Shown piece by piece: positions 23,953 through 35,097 of a stretch of 64,000 nt of DNA. The stretch lies in contig JAURVB010014910.1 in the NCBI GenBank assembly GCA_033002965.1, positions 1 through 64,000 on the forward strand, given 5' to 3'. A program made the translations under genes and the position numbers. The notes below the pieces were generated by a model, which searched no databases, was not told where the DNA came from, and saw only the letters and a program-made list of their open reading frames with translations. The stretch comes from Piper betle. Lineage: Eukaryota; Streptophyta; Magnoliopsida; Piperales; Piperaceae. Positions within the stretch are counted from its first letter, which is position 1. Every line of letters starts with the position of its first letter.

Positions 23953-26912
23953 TGTAACACCCCAAATCTGGTTCACGCTCGTGAACCGAACCGGTATGTT
24001 ACAGGCCCCGATTAGGTCGGCTAACCCGAACCTAACTCATACGGATCCCATCTCGGCGTCTTAAGATGAAGATACAACTCTCAAAGCATAGATGAATGCA
24101 CAAACCCTAACATGGTACTACATGAATGACATGCAATTCAAACACACACCAATACAATTACGATCAAACTCAATGAAAATTCTAAAATAAAACGGACAGA
24201 ATCTCCCCTGAAAGTGCAATTAGGGTCCACCCTGTCAAAACAATATACACCAATATATATGCATATATCAACAATTTTAATCACACATAATCTAATATAC
24301 CGTATATTCATTATAAAACTTGGGCCACACTTCTGCTGCGCACTTTGATCACATCTCACTTCTTGTCATCATGTCTTAGCTTTTCATCATGTCATAACAT
24401 CATATTTTAACAACTAATCACGTCACATCATCATGTTTCAAGCATTTATTCACACCATATAATAATATCATAACACAATATAAACACTCAATTGACTGAC
24501 ATGTGTGCGAGCGACAACAATGCTCCTCCGTCCAAACTGGCTCCTCCAACTCGTAATTGTTACCTACATATAGTATAAAAACACGTCAATAACAAGTGTT
24601 ACTGGTCCGAAAAATAAAATAACTATAACAAGCTGGCTATGAGAGCAAACTCTCATATGAAAGAAAACATCATATACTCCACGTGAACACTCTGAAGGGC
24701 ACTACTGAGGAGCCACTAGGCTGCAGACCCGGTAGCATCCCGAACTTACTGATCTGCTGCTGGTACTGTGCCGCTCTCGGCACTTCTTTTTCAGTACTTC
24801 TCGTGAAACTTTATCCTAAGCCCTCTCCTTACCTCCATATTTCTCCTGGCCTTGAGCACGAAGGCCGAGTACTCTCAGGCAGTCACCTTTAGTACCCTTT
24901 GAACCACAAGTCCGGACATGCGCTGTACTAAACAGTACCCGTTAACCTCCACGTTCTCCGGGTGTGAGGAACTCAAACGCGGAGTTGTCAGGATCCCTCG
25001 GGAATGGAACAGTCCGCTGGCACTAATCCAGAGCCCGCTTTGACTATCACGGCATCCGCTCATGGTACGTGCAGTCGGTTTCTCCATCTCTCGTCTCACT
25101 GAAAACGTGAAAACTACATATATATATAGGGCTGGGTAGGGATTTATATAATAGGCCCGAAGGCAACTTGTGGTGGATCTTGTTTTCGAAATCATCCTCG
25201 AGGGATCTCATCCTCGAGGGGTTATTAATCCAGAAATCTGTTCGGCTAGATGGCCCGAGTTAAGTGGGATCCAATAAAACGCCACTTAACCCGTCCTGCA
25301 AATGATAAGATAAACATACAATAGAAAGACGTAAAACAGAGTCGAGTCCTAAACGGACCTGGTAGAAGCTCCAAGCGTGTCATCGCGCCTAGGCGGCGAG
25401 CTCCTACTCCGTACCTACACATCAAAACTAAATACTAACGCCCGCTAACTAAATGATGAATCACACACAATGACCGTCAATCAACAATCAAATAATCATA
25501 AATATGAAAATAATTCTAACTAATATTATTCATACCAATTTTACTGTGTTTTTCCTAAGTTACATCGTACCCGATTAACATGCTCAAATTTACTTTACAT
25601 CATCGGATCACTTAATATTTACTCATTACCAATCATATCATACATATCATTACTTCTTTCATGCTCAGACTTCTATCATGGGAATCACTCAATCCTATCA
25701 TGTTGTGCTAACAATCATCATCAATTTTAAATAATCAAATCGGAGGTAATTATACCTCACATCGTCGGCAATCGGCGACGGCTAGGGTTCCGTCGCGTGT
25801 CTCGGAGCTCGAATTCGGCGCTCCTCGGCGTCCGACGTTCGATCGGGCTCGACTGGGTGAGCCCCGCGGAAGATCCGGTGAATTCCGGCGAATTCTAGAA
25901 ATTCCAGTTTTCCGACGGTTTTCGGCGGTTTTCCGGCAGCTTCCGGCGGTTTTCCGGCGACAGTCGCCGGCGGCGTCTACTGGCCGGAAAGTGGTCGTGT
26001 TGGGTACCCTTGGAACCGGCTCGGCGAGCCCGACTCATCTACGAGGTCGACGCGGCCAACGGAGGTAACGGCTCGCCGGAAAAAGCATAAAACAGAGCGG
26101 CGGCGATGGGAGAAGAATCCGGCCGATCTGGGCGGCGCTGGCCTCCGTTCCGGTCGGGGAAGGTCACTGGGCGGTCGATGGTGCTGAGGCGACCCCCTGA
26201 TCGTGGCGGCGACAGTCGCCGGCGGCGAAATCGGCGACGCGACCGAAACTTAGCCGCGGCGCTAGGCACGGCGATTCCGGCGTCACGGCGGCCTGGCAGC
26301 GGCCGGGGCTGGTCGGGCGGCACGGCAACACTGCGGCGTGGGCCTGGCGACGACGATCGGCGGCAGGCCGACGTCGACGGCGGTGGCGGCGCGGCTAGGG
26401 TTTGGATGGGAAGGGAGGAAGAAAGGTCGGGGGTGGAGAAGAAATGGTTGGGTGGCAAACTTGTAATTAAGACTTGACTCGTCTCCGGCTCGAGTCAAGT
26501 ATAATAACTAAGTCGTATTAAATCCTAAAAAAATTCATAAAAATCGGGAAAAATCCCGTAAAATCAAACAAATACCAAACATCGTAATGATATGCTCTAG
26601 AACTATCAACCCACCCAAACTGCCCGTAACGCGTCCTAACGCGATAAACGGCCTAAAACTAATTCTACGATCCACTATATATAAAAATAAAAAAAATGAC
26701 TGGCATACTCTCACATATTCTGATAACTCATTCTGTTTTGCTGTGTTCATGACGTTATCATCATATACTTGGGTACGCATGACCCTCATAGCTCATACAC
26801 GCGACCGGCGTCGGCTCGGTACACGTGTCCTGAAACTGACTCAACTCGAAAAATAATGGTCGACCCGACCGGTTCTGAATATAAAACCCTAACTCGAATC
26901 GTGGGTTTTACA
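23953..26912 (-). mobile_element. Large gypsy LTR, complete (L3), probably a 3-prime LTR
   Basis: It begins TGTAACACCC and ends GGGTTTTACA on the plus strand, 2960 bp. It shares blocks with L2 and L6 throughout: CCTTGAGCACGAAGGCCGAG near 24850, TATACCTC next to GGCGACGGCTAGGGTT near 25755-25790, and the GACTTGACTCG...GAGTCAAG motif near 26472. It is clearly more diverged from L2 and L6 than those two are from each other. Element sense is minus, because typical gypsy internal 3-prime sequence abuts its right edge. The flanks do not form a target duplication, as expected for one LTR of a longer element. Confidence 0.85.
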
Positions 26913-27120
26913 ATCTTCCCTCCTTATAAAAATTTCGTCCTCAAAATTTCAACTCAAGGAGGTTCTACTGAAACTAGTTCTTGGAAGCTAGGATACATAT
27001 CAGTCGTATCCTCTATTGCTTCAACAGTCCTATACATCCTCATTGACTGTAGTGGTGCTGACGTGGCGAGTCCTGCTAGTGAAGCCCGACAACTCATGGG
27101 CCTCGTGGGGTCCACCTAGG
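26913..27120 (-). mobile_element. Internal 3-prime end of the large-LTR gypsy element
   Basis: On the minus strand this runs through GAGGACGAAATTTTTATAAG and GGAGGGAAGAT straight into the LTR start TGTAAAACCC. That arrangement (end of polyprotein, GAGGACGAAAT, purine-rich tract, LTR) is usual for plant gypsy elements. It is the only internal sequence of this LTR family I could find in the window, and it fixes the family orientation. Confidence 0.65.
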
Positions 27121-28960
27121 GTCTATACAATATATATATGGTTGGAAAGCTCGCATAAAGTTTGACAAAAGTCAAAACCGACTCAGAGCCTAAAGTATCT
27201 ATATGGACGGAAATCAAGGTAAGAAAACTAAATGGTCTTTGAAACCCTGAACTCAATCTAAGGAAGATCTAAGATCCAAACTAAACTAGGCCCACAATGT
27301 CCCGTGGCCACACTTGGCCTAGCGATGACATAGTTCATGGATGAGCTGCCATGAATATGCACCGAGTGGAAGCACTCACTCCATGGATGAGGTGCCATGG
27401 AGACCGTGGATGAGTTGCCACGGGCGTGCACGAGGCACGTTAGGAGCGAAAGAGCAACTTGGCCTTGAGCGGCGAGTTGTGGTCATTGCTTGGAGAGCAT
27501 GACTAACCTTGCATGAGTATTGGAACATACTCAGATGCGTGGGACGACGGAGGTCGGGCGTCACGAATGTACCATGGTGGTATAGCAAGGTCTCTTTGGT
27601 TCGGGCATGGCGGGAGAGCATGCCGAACCTTGCCGGACTTGGAGAAGTGTCGGCATACCTCGAGTAGACTTGCTTTGGACTACGAAGACAATGGTTAAAG
27701 GCTTCGGCAACTTTCGGTAAAGAGTTTGGGGAAATCACCCGGGGTGACTACCCGACTTGCCCGAGAAACTTGCCTGCGGGTTGCCGGCAGGGTACCCGTC
27801 CGTCACCCGAAAAATGAACGGAAGAATTTCTTGACGGAGAAGAAGCACACCAGTTCGTGGAAGCAAGGAGATGCTAGAGGTAGCATATTGGAGTGAGTAG
27901 ACCCCTATATAGCGAGTTATGGCCATGTACGCCGGTAGAGCGAGTTTGGCTGCAACTCCCAAAGGTAAAGAAAAGTTTCCTTTGCTATATAGGGAGGGGG
28001 GTGGTCTCTCAATGGGTGGTTCCTAAAGACACCCACCTCCTACTCACTCAATGGGTTCCAAACATGATGTGGACCATGAGTGGGGGTCTTGGCGGGCTTC
28101 GTTGGTTGGAGGACCTTCGTAGCTCCTCGTGCTTGCTTGGGGTCAAGCACGAGCGGTGTTGGCGGGCAACACTGGCCGAGACTTATCGTGGTGGGGGTTG
28201 CGCCCATGATACTAGGAAGGTGGACCGCTATGCCTTGGGCGCTTGCCAAGCATAGGCGTGTTTCCTACCGGAAAGTTGGTTGGGCGAATACCACACCACA
28301 CACTAGCAAGTACACGGACCCTTGCTAGCGTATGGACCCTGGGCGGACAGCGTTGGTCATGGGACCTTCGTAGTTCCTTGTGTTGGCGTGGTGCCAAGCA
28401 CGAGCGGTGTTGACGGGCAGCACTGGCCATGACTTAGTGATTGTGGTTATACCCATGATACCAGGAAGGTGGACTGCTATGCTTTGGGCGCTTGCCAAGC
28501 ATAGGCAGTTTCCTACCGGAACGTTGGTTGGGCAAAGACCACATCACACTCGAGCAAGTTCAGGAATGCTTGCTAGCCAACCGAGATAAGCGGAGTTTGC
28601 CCATGTCGGATCGAGATGGATGTTGGGAAACGAAGTGACGCTTGTTGGTTCGTCGTGTTGCAGAGGCGCACGATACTTGTGGCGGTAATGGCAGGGGGCA
28701 TTACCGGGCCGGTAGTGAAGAGATGCACTACCGTGCTATGCTGGTGCCTTGCGAGGCAGGTTCTGCGGGACCTTTGAGGAATGGTGTTTGGCTGAGGTAG
28801 CCTTGCACTTATGTCGGGCAGCATTGTGGACACCGAGAGCGGTTAGATGCGCGACAAGTGAAGTAGACACGTGAAGCACTGTGTTGGATGCCTGTTATTC
28901 CGCTGCGCTATCGTCAGGCTTATGTGTGCTGATCGTGATCGAAGTGAAAGATCGGCCTCT
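27121..28960. other. Unrecognised G-rich stretch, probably repeat-derived
   Basis: Moderately GC-rich DNA with short related words (CATGGATGAG, TGCCATGG at 27330-27420) and no protein domain. It could be more of the interior of the L3 element, or another old repeat. It contains the tandem duplication listed separately. Confidence 0.35.
28085..28580. repeat. Tandem duplication, period about 251 bp
   Basis: Two copies share GGACCTTCGTAG (28111 and 28362), CAAGCACGAGCGGTGTT, ATGATAC.AGGAAGGTGGAC, GGGCGCTTGCCAAGCATAGG and TTTCCTACCGGAA. They differ at scattered positions, so the duplication is not recent. Confidence 0.9.
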
Positions 28961-29044
28961 TGTGCCGATTCAATGGGAAGGCTGGCCCAGTACCGGAGGG
29001 TACTTGGGCGCCGCACGTCGGGTTTCGACCGGGTCGGTCCGCCC

Positions 29045-29975
29045 GCGTGACACGAGGGAGGGTAATGCCAGACAGCGACTCGAGCACGCTAGACTTGCCG
29101 CCGACCACGACAATGGTGGGCAGCGAGAGGTATTATTATATGTGTGATGAAAGTTGTAAAACGAAGAGTGGGTTATCTAGTTTTAGCGTGAAGTTTTGGA
29201 GCGAGGCTCTCTCTGGAGGTGGGAGAGAGTCTATTCTCACAAGATGTATGTCTACCTAATTTAAGTTAGTTCTTTGGTTAAAAATTATGAGTTTTTTAAT
29301 TAAAATATTTTTTCTAATTAGTGGTTGAACGTATTTATAATTAGTCTGTGTTTCAGTCAAAGGTTGAATGTATTCTTAATTGGAGTGTGTTCTAGTTAGA
29401 AGCTAAATGTATTTCTAATTAGAATGTATTCTACTCGGAGGTTAATGGTATTTCTAATTGGAATTTATTCTAGTTAAGAATTATTCGTTGTAAGGAAAAG
29501 ACATAACTTAAAGTTTTTCGCCAAGACCAACGGTGGTTAATTTTCTTTCTTTTTCTACATTTTATCTATAATTTGTAAGTAAGCGTAGTTTTACTCATCT
29601 CATGTGGTTTTTCTTTTATTGGAAAATTTTTACTTTAGTTTTGTGTGTTATTTATCTTTTATCTTTTATTAATTTTACCTTGTAAAAACATATAATATAA
29701 TATTTTAAAGATTTTGTGCAATCCTAACATAGTTGGCCACGAGGGGGCCCGAGGTGCTGGCTGTCAACGCTAGAGCTTGGGAGCTGCAAGGAGCTTGCAC
29801 CATCGCCATGGTTGGAGCTTCTGGCTAGCTTGCTTAGTAAAGCGTTTTGGGTTGCTCTAAAATCAATCTAAGAAACATGTATTTGTAGTTGCTGGAGAGG
29901 ATTGAAGCAGCGAAAAATAGTCAAGAGTTGCTTCCTGGAGGCTCATCAGAAAGTTGGATTTCTCACGGAAAGTTG
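29045..29975 (-). pseudogene. Broken fragment of a DRP4-type dynamin gene
   Basis: Two pieces match the intact dynamin gene at 55369-57404. The 5-prime piece (29732-29975) covers the upstream leader and the start codon at 29809 (MAMVQAP...SSQAL). The second (29050-29127) covers the P-loop region. Between them, about 600 bp of unrelated T-rich DNA replaces the ~80 bp coding the first helix. In the P-loop, [12 protein letters not shown] has become VVVGGKSS, an exact loss of four residues that destroys the nucleotide-binding loop. Nothing beyond the P-loop is left. The upstream leader is shared with the intact copy, so this was a DNA-level, not mRNA-level, duplication. Confidence 0.85.
29320..29480. 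repeat. Tandem repeat, period about 40 bp, four copies
   Basis: Units resemble GGTTGAATGTATTTCTAATT followed by GGAATGTATTCTAGTTAGA, degenerate. They lie inside the sequence that interrupts the dynamin fragment. Confidence 0.75.
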
Positions 29976-31239
29976 GATTGATGACGATTGAAAAGAAGTG
30001 CCACTGTTATGAGTGATTGTACGAAATATACGACCTTGGCTTACCACATTAATGCTTTTGAGAATGTGAACAGATTCTCGCTGGAGTGCTTTCTGTGAAT
30101 GGCTTTAGCGGTGATCGTCGGCATTTTATGTTGTAAAGGTAGCTTTCACTTCAAAGGATGTGTTTAAGAATCTAACTAACAACTTTGTTTTCTACCCAGA
30201 GAAGTTTACTTCATTGCAGAGTGTTATCGATGGAGATTAAGCTCTGCTGAAGTGTTAACAGTTTGATTAGGCTTCTTAGATAAAGTACACATAACATCCA
30301 GATGATGTAAATGTTAATGTATGATATCTAAATTGTGGAAGTTAGCACAAATCTAATCATAGAAAAATCTCCAGGGATGCCTCAGAGAAGAATTGCAATG
30401 AAGCAAGAACAAATGACCAGAGTCACCAGACATGTCCATTAGTCTTGGACTGCTTAGTACCTTACATGGCAAGGAAAGAAAGGAGAAGAAAGATGGTTTC
30501 GCTTTCATCTTTTTTTGTTATTCTTATGTTTCCCGTTCCCACCTTCTCTTAGTCTTTCTTGGTCGCGAAGAATACACTGACTTCGATGGTAAGATAGCTT
30601 TCAAGCAACATATAATGCCGATTTGCATAACATTCAATTTTAGTTGTACCATCAAATGCTATTTGCAATTCAAAAATCAAAGCTTTTTTACCAATTGATT
30701 GAAGAATAGTGCATTATTATAGCAATGTCTCTTAAAGTAAATGATTTCTAAGCCGAACGTAATTAATGCTATTTAGGGGTGAGCATTCGGTGGACCCAAC
30801 CAAATCGAAATAACAGAATTCCCTTTGGTAACTAAATAATCCAATTTTATTATAAGTTATATAAAAAGTTTTTTGTTTAATTATTTAATTAACATTATAC
30901 CATTATTTTAGTTCACATTATCATTTAATGAATAATTTTAAATGTATATATCATATTAAATAAATAAGATTTAATCGTATAAATATTATAACTTCACGAT
31001 AATTAATATAAAATATAAATTTTGAAATTTCTTTTAAAAATTTTGGTTAATTACCGAAATATCAATATAAAGGTCAGTTTCTCGTGGCTCAAACAAAAAC
31101 CGAACCAAATTAATAATTTAGGTTTAGTCGGATTTGGTTTTCGGTTTTCACCACTCTCTCAAAAATACGGTCGACCTCCTCTTCAATTGCGCGCAAGCCT
31201 CTTTTTCCTGGAAGCAACTTTTGGCCTAACTATGGAATC
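29976..31239. other. Intergenic DNA, nothing recognised
   Basis: No domain or repeat seen. A short frame at 30432-30698 is low in confidence and not called. Confidence 0.5.
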
Positions 31240-32700
31240 CATCACTAAATTCATGTCGCAAAATTGTTACTTTGCCATTCCCAGATTCTTTTGCATCAAA
31301 ATGAGGAAGAAGTCTTATTGCCTTCAACCCCATGAGCATTGTTATTCTGAGATAGAGTAAAATGTTCAGAACTTTGATCGGTAAACACTGCCCAACTTTC
31401 TTCCAAATGTGTAGCTGGTATCATCAAATCATCACATTCTCTTCCTGTTCCTTATCCCTTAGTGCAAATACCCTTCCTTTCAATGTCTTCAACTGTTCAA
31501 GGATTGCTAAGCATTCTTCCTCAAATTCTGATACAGATTCGTCTTAACAATCTAATTTACTTTCACTTTCACCTGTAAGGGTGTGTTGAGAAATCTCTGT
31601 AGAACTCAATATCTAGACCTTCATTAACATCCACATTTATCTCATCACCATCATCTGCACTTAAAGAAGAAGTGAAAGTTATCATCCTTGCACTGACAAA
31701 CTTCTTTCCATCCTTTCCTTGGCTTCATAATGTAAAACCTTCTTCTGATACAATTTCAGCTCCGGGTGAAGCTCATGATTCTCCTTTTCTCCTTCACTAT
31801 TAGCTCAATTAGAAGGTGCAAAGCTTCCTGATCATACTCAAGACTCTTCTTCCATTATTCTGTCTATTGCAGAGCTTCCATCTGTATTGTAGCCTTCTCT
31901 TTCTGGAGCCGGTTTATCATGGCCATTGTCTGATTGGCAGCTATCTTCGATGCACTTCTCTCATCCTCTAGCTCGTCATGCAAATCTTTCACAGCCCTTC
32001 GTTCTGATTGTAATGCTGATTTGAGGCAATCCATGGACAAAATCTCACCACCTTCAATGTCACTTAAAAACACTTCCATCAAAACATTCATACCCAAAAT
32101 CTTTTCTTGCAAAGAGGAGTTCCTTGTGCAAATACAGGGTGCTATCAAAAGATGGCGGCGTTACAGAAACCCTTTCTTCCTCTGTTTCAGACCTCTCCAT
32201 TGTTTTTACTGTATCATTGGTTCATATATTACATTGCTTTCTCTGGCATCATCAAATGTAGTTTTGGGTTCGCGTATTTCACATTTTATCGTCAATAACT
32301 CCAACTTCAAATTAGTTTCGGCTTCTCCCAATGCTTCAATTTCATCATTTCCTTCTACACAATTGTCATCATGCCTTCATCAAGTGTGATTTCTTTCTCT
32401 ACCTCTCATCCAATATTATTCTCTTCTTCAATAATTTGGAACCGTTTGGCATGGGCTTGGCAGATCACACAATCGCCTTCATCTCCATCAACCGATCCAT
32501 ACTCAAGCTCGACAAGCAAGGGGCCTGCAGACCCAAGAAGAAGGTGAGTTTGGCGAGGAGGTAGGAGAAGACGGAGGTGAGGAGGAGCAAGATGAGGATC
32601 CACCCCAAGAACGTATAGACCAAAATGACTACAAACCTATTGTGGTCATCTGTAGAACCGTTGCAAACTTGTTGGAGCCATTGGTGAACGCAAAACTTGC
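31240..32700 (-). pseudogene. GTD-binding (DUF593) myosin-binding-type gene, degenerate
   Basis: Read on the minus strand. SNKFATVLQ near 32680 is followed, after a frame change, by a membrane segment (RFVVILVYTFLGWILILLL, VFSYLLAKLTFFLGLQAPC). After another frame change comes a Cys/His stretch (GDCVICQAHAKRF). The family signature follows at 31870-32050: LKSALQSERRAV, LHDELEDERSASKIAANQTM, AMINRLQKEKATIQMEALQ. A stop lies after ALQ, then recognisable but shifted remnants (SLEYDQEALHLLIELIVKEK, ELKLYQKKVLHYEAKERM). Functional members are anchored by the N-terminal segment and bind myosin XI globular tails on endomembrane vesicles. At least two frame changes and several stops make this a pseudogene; it has no clean introns I could define. 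A Copia element begins 24 bp beyond its 5-prime end. Confidence 0.8.
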
Positions 32701-32723
32701 TACATAGCGAATACGGAGGTGGT

Positions 32724-33146
32724 TGTTGTATATTTAACTTAAGCAAATTATTATGATAAAAAAAATATCATAATAAAATTTTTTCTTCTTCGCATTAAAT
32801 AATTAAGAAAAGAGAATTTGACAACGGAAGTATACCTGAATCTATAAAAATAAAACAATTTTTGACTTCTTTAGGTTTTGATTTTTCAAATTAAACACCT
32901 GTTCTCTACAACTAGAATTTCTCGATGATGAGATATAAAAAAGAAAAACTACTAACAAATTTGAGGACCACAATTGTATTTATCCTTATTTTTCATAATT
33001 CTAATTTAACCCATCATAAATTAAAAATTATGAAAATGATATCTACACATATTTATCCATACTTATCTTAAATATTAATGACTCATTAATCTTAATTTTA
33101 ATAAATTAATTTAATTTAGGTCAAACCTAAATAATAGCATATGATA

Positions 33147-33198
<52 letters not shown>

Positions 33199-33226
33199 CA
33201 TACACACACATGTCCAAAATCCAACA
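32724..33226 (-). mobile_element. Copia element: 3-prime LTR (left on plus strand)
   Basis: 503 bp, starting TGTTGTATATTTAACTT and ending CCAAAATCCAACA. It pairs with the right LTR starting at 37374. Directly inside it, on the minus strand, lies the purine-rich ATGTGGGAGAT, a good polypurine tract. It contains an uninterrupted (TA)n at 33150-33184 that is occupied by TAF-3 in the other LTR. Confidence 0.85.
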
Positions 33227-35097
33227 ATCTCCCACATGGACTATATATATAAAGATAATTGTATGTCGTCATCTAACTCTTATAGACGTTCTAAAAATAA
33301 CAATCTCATCCATTAATTATGTTAATATAAGATTAAGGCAATTTGTATTACATATATTGTAACTAAATCCATCCATGGTTACATACATTAACATAATTAA
33401 ATGATATAGATCAAGTATAGATGTATAGCATGAAAATTACATGTAATTTGCTCTAAACATGTCTATTTTTCAACTGGTCTAAATCTTTATGAGATCACCA
33501 AAATAGAGTGAAACATAAACTAAATATTGCAATTCACATTAAAACAAACAAACAAAACAAACTCCCATTAAAGTAATATATCATCAAATGATACAATAAC
33601 CAGATGAACAACATGCTCATGAAAGACCTTGGGCAGTAAACTTTTAGTAAGCGAATCCGCAACCATGGAGTTTATCTTAATCTATAGAAACTTTACCACT
33701 TTGAACTCTTTCTTTCACAACAAGAAACTTGATCTCTATATGTTTTGATTTATATGAGCTCCTGTTGTTATTTGAATATAATACTACAAACTGATTGTCA
33801 CAAAATAATTTAAATAGTTTTTCAATATTATCAACAATGTGCAGCGCTGTGAAAAAGTTCCGCAACCATATTCCATGATTGGATACCTCATAACAAGTTA
33901 TGAATTCAGCTGCTATGGTGGATGAAGTTATGAGGTCCTGCTTAGCACTCCTGCAAGAAATAGCTCCTCTAGCAAACAGGTAGACATAGCCAGAAGTGGA
34001 TCGACGACTATCTTGAAATCCAGTAAAATCGGAATCAAAATACCAAATGATCTCAAGTTGATCTGACTTCCAATATGTAAGCATGTAATGTTTTGTTCTG
34101 TGAAGATACCTCATGACTCTTTTGACTGCTATGCACTGATCTAATCCCAAGATTATTTAAATATCTGCCCATCATTCCTACAATATACACAATATCTAGA
34201 TGCATACATACTTGAGTATACATAAGACTTCCCACTACTAAAGCATGAGGAATCTTTTGCATTTTCTTTCCTTCTATGTCATTTTTAGGGCATTTATTGA
34301 GACTAAATTTGTCTCGTTTAGAAGCAGGGATATCTCCTGGTTTACAACCTTGCATGCCACATCTCTTAAGCACTTTTTTTAAATAGGTCTTTTGTAATAA
34401 TCCGAGTATACTTTGAGAGCAATCCCGATGTATTTGAATTCCTAATACAAAAGATATATTTCAAAGATCTTTCATTTCAAATATCTTTAGCAAAAATCCC
34501 GTGGTTTCGTGCAAAAAACCTATATCATTGTTGGCAAGCAGTATATCATCAACATATAAAACTAAAAAAATATACTTACTCCCATTAAACTTATAGTATA
34601 TACAATCATCAATCACATTCATCTCAAAACCGAACAAGAGAATAACTTGATGAAATTTATGATACTGTTGATGAGAAGTCTGCTTAAGTCCACAGATGAA
34701 TTTTTTAATTTGCAAACCATATTTTTTGAATCTCCTGATACAAAGTTTTTTGGTCGCATCATATAAATTATTTCATCAATGTCACCATTTAGAAATGCAT
34801 TCTTTACATCCATCTGATGTGACTCGAGATCAAAATGTGCCACTAATGTCATAATTATTCTGAATGATTCCTTCGATGAAATTAGAGAGAAAGTTGCATT
34901 ATAATCGATGTATTCCTTTTGAGTAAAACTCTTTGCAACAAGACGTGTCTTATATCTTTCTACATCACCTTTTACATCCCTTTTAGTTTTAAATATCCAT
35001 TTACAACCAATAGGTTTTGCACCTTCAGGCAATGGGACAAGATCCCAAATATCATTAGCTTTCATAGACTTCAGCTCTTCGTTCATGGCATCAATCA
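33227..35097 (-). mobile_element. Copia pol: reverse transcriptase and RNase H, degenerate
   Basis: Minus-strand domains in order: reverse transcriptase start (NEELKSMKANDIWDLVPLP, GAKPIGCKWIFKTKRDVKGD, LVAKSFTQKEYIDYNATF) near 35090-34880; MDVKNAFLNGDI; the catalytic YVDDILLA near 34560; then RNase H (RYLHRTKHYMLTYW, GYVYLFARGAISCRSAKQ) to about 33680. YVDD, the polymerase active site, is intact, but there are several stops and frame changes. The region between RNase H and the LTR is AT-rich. Confidence 0.9.
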
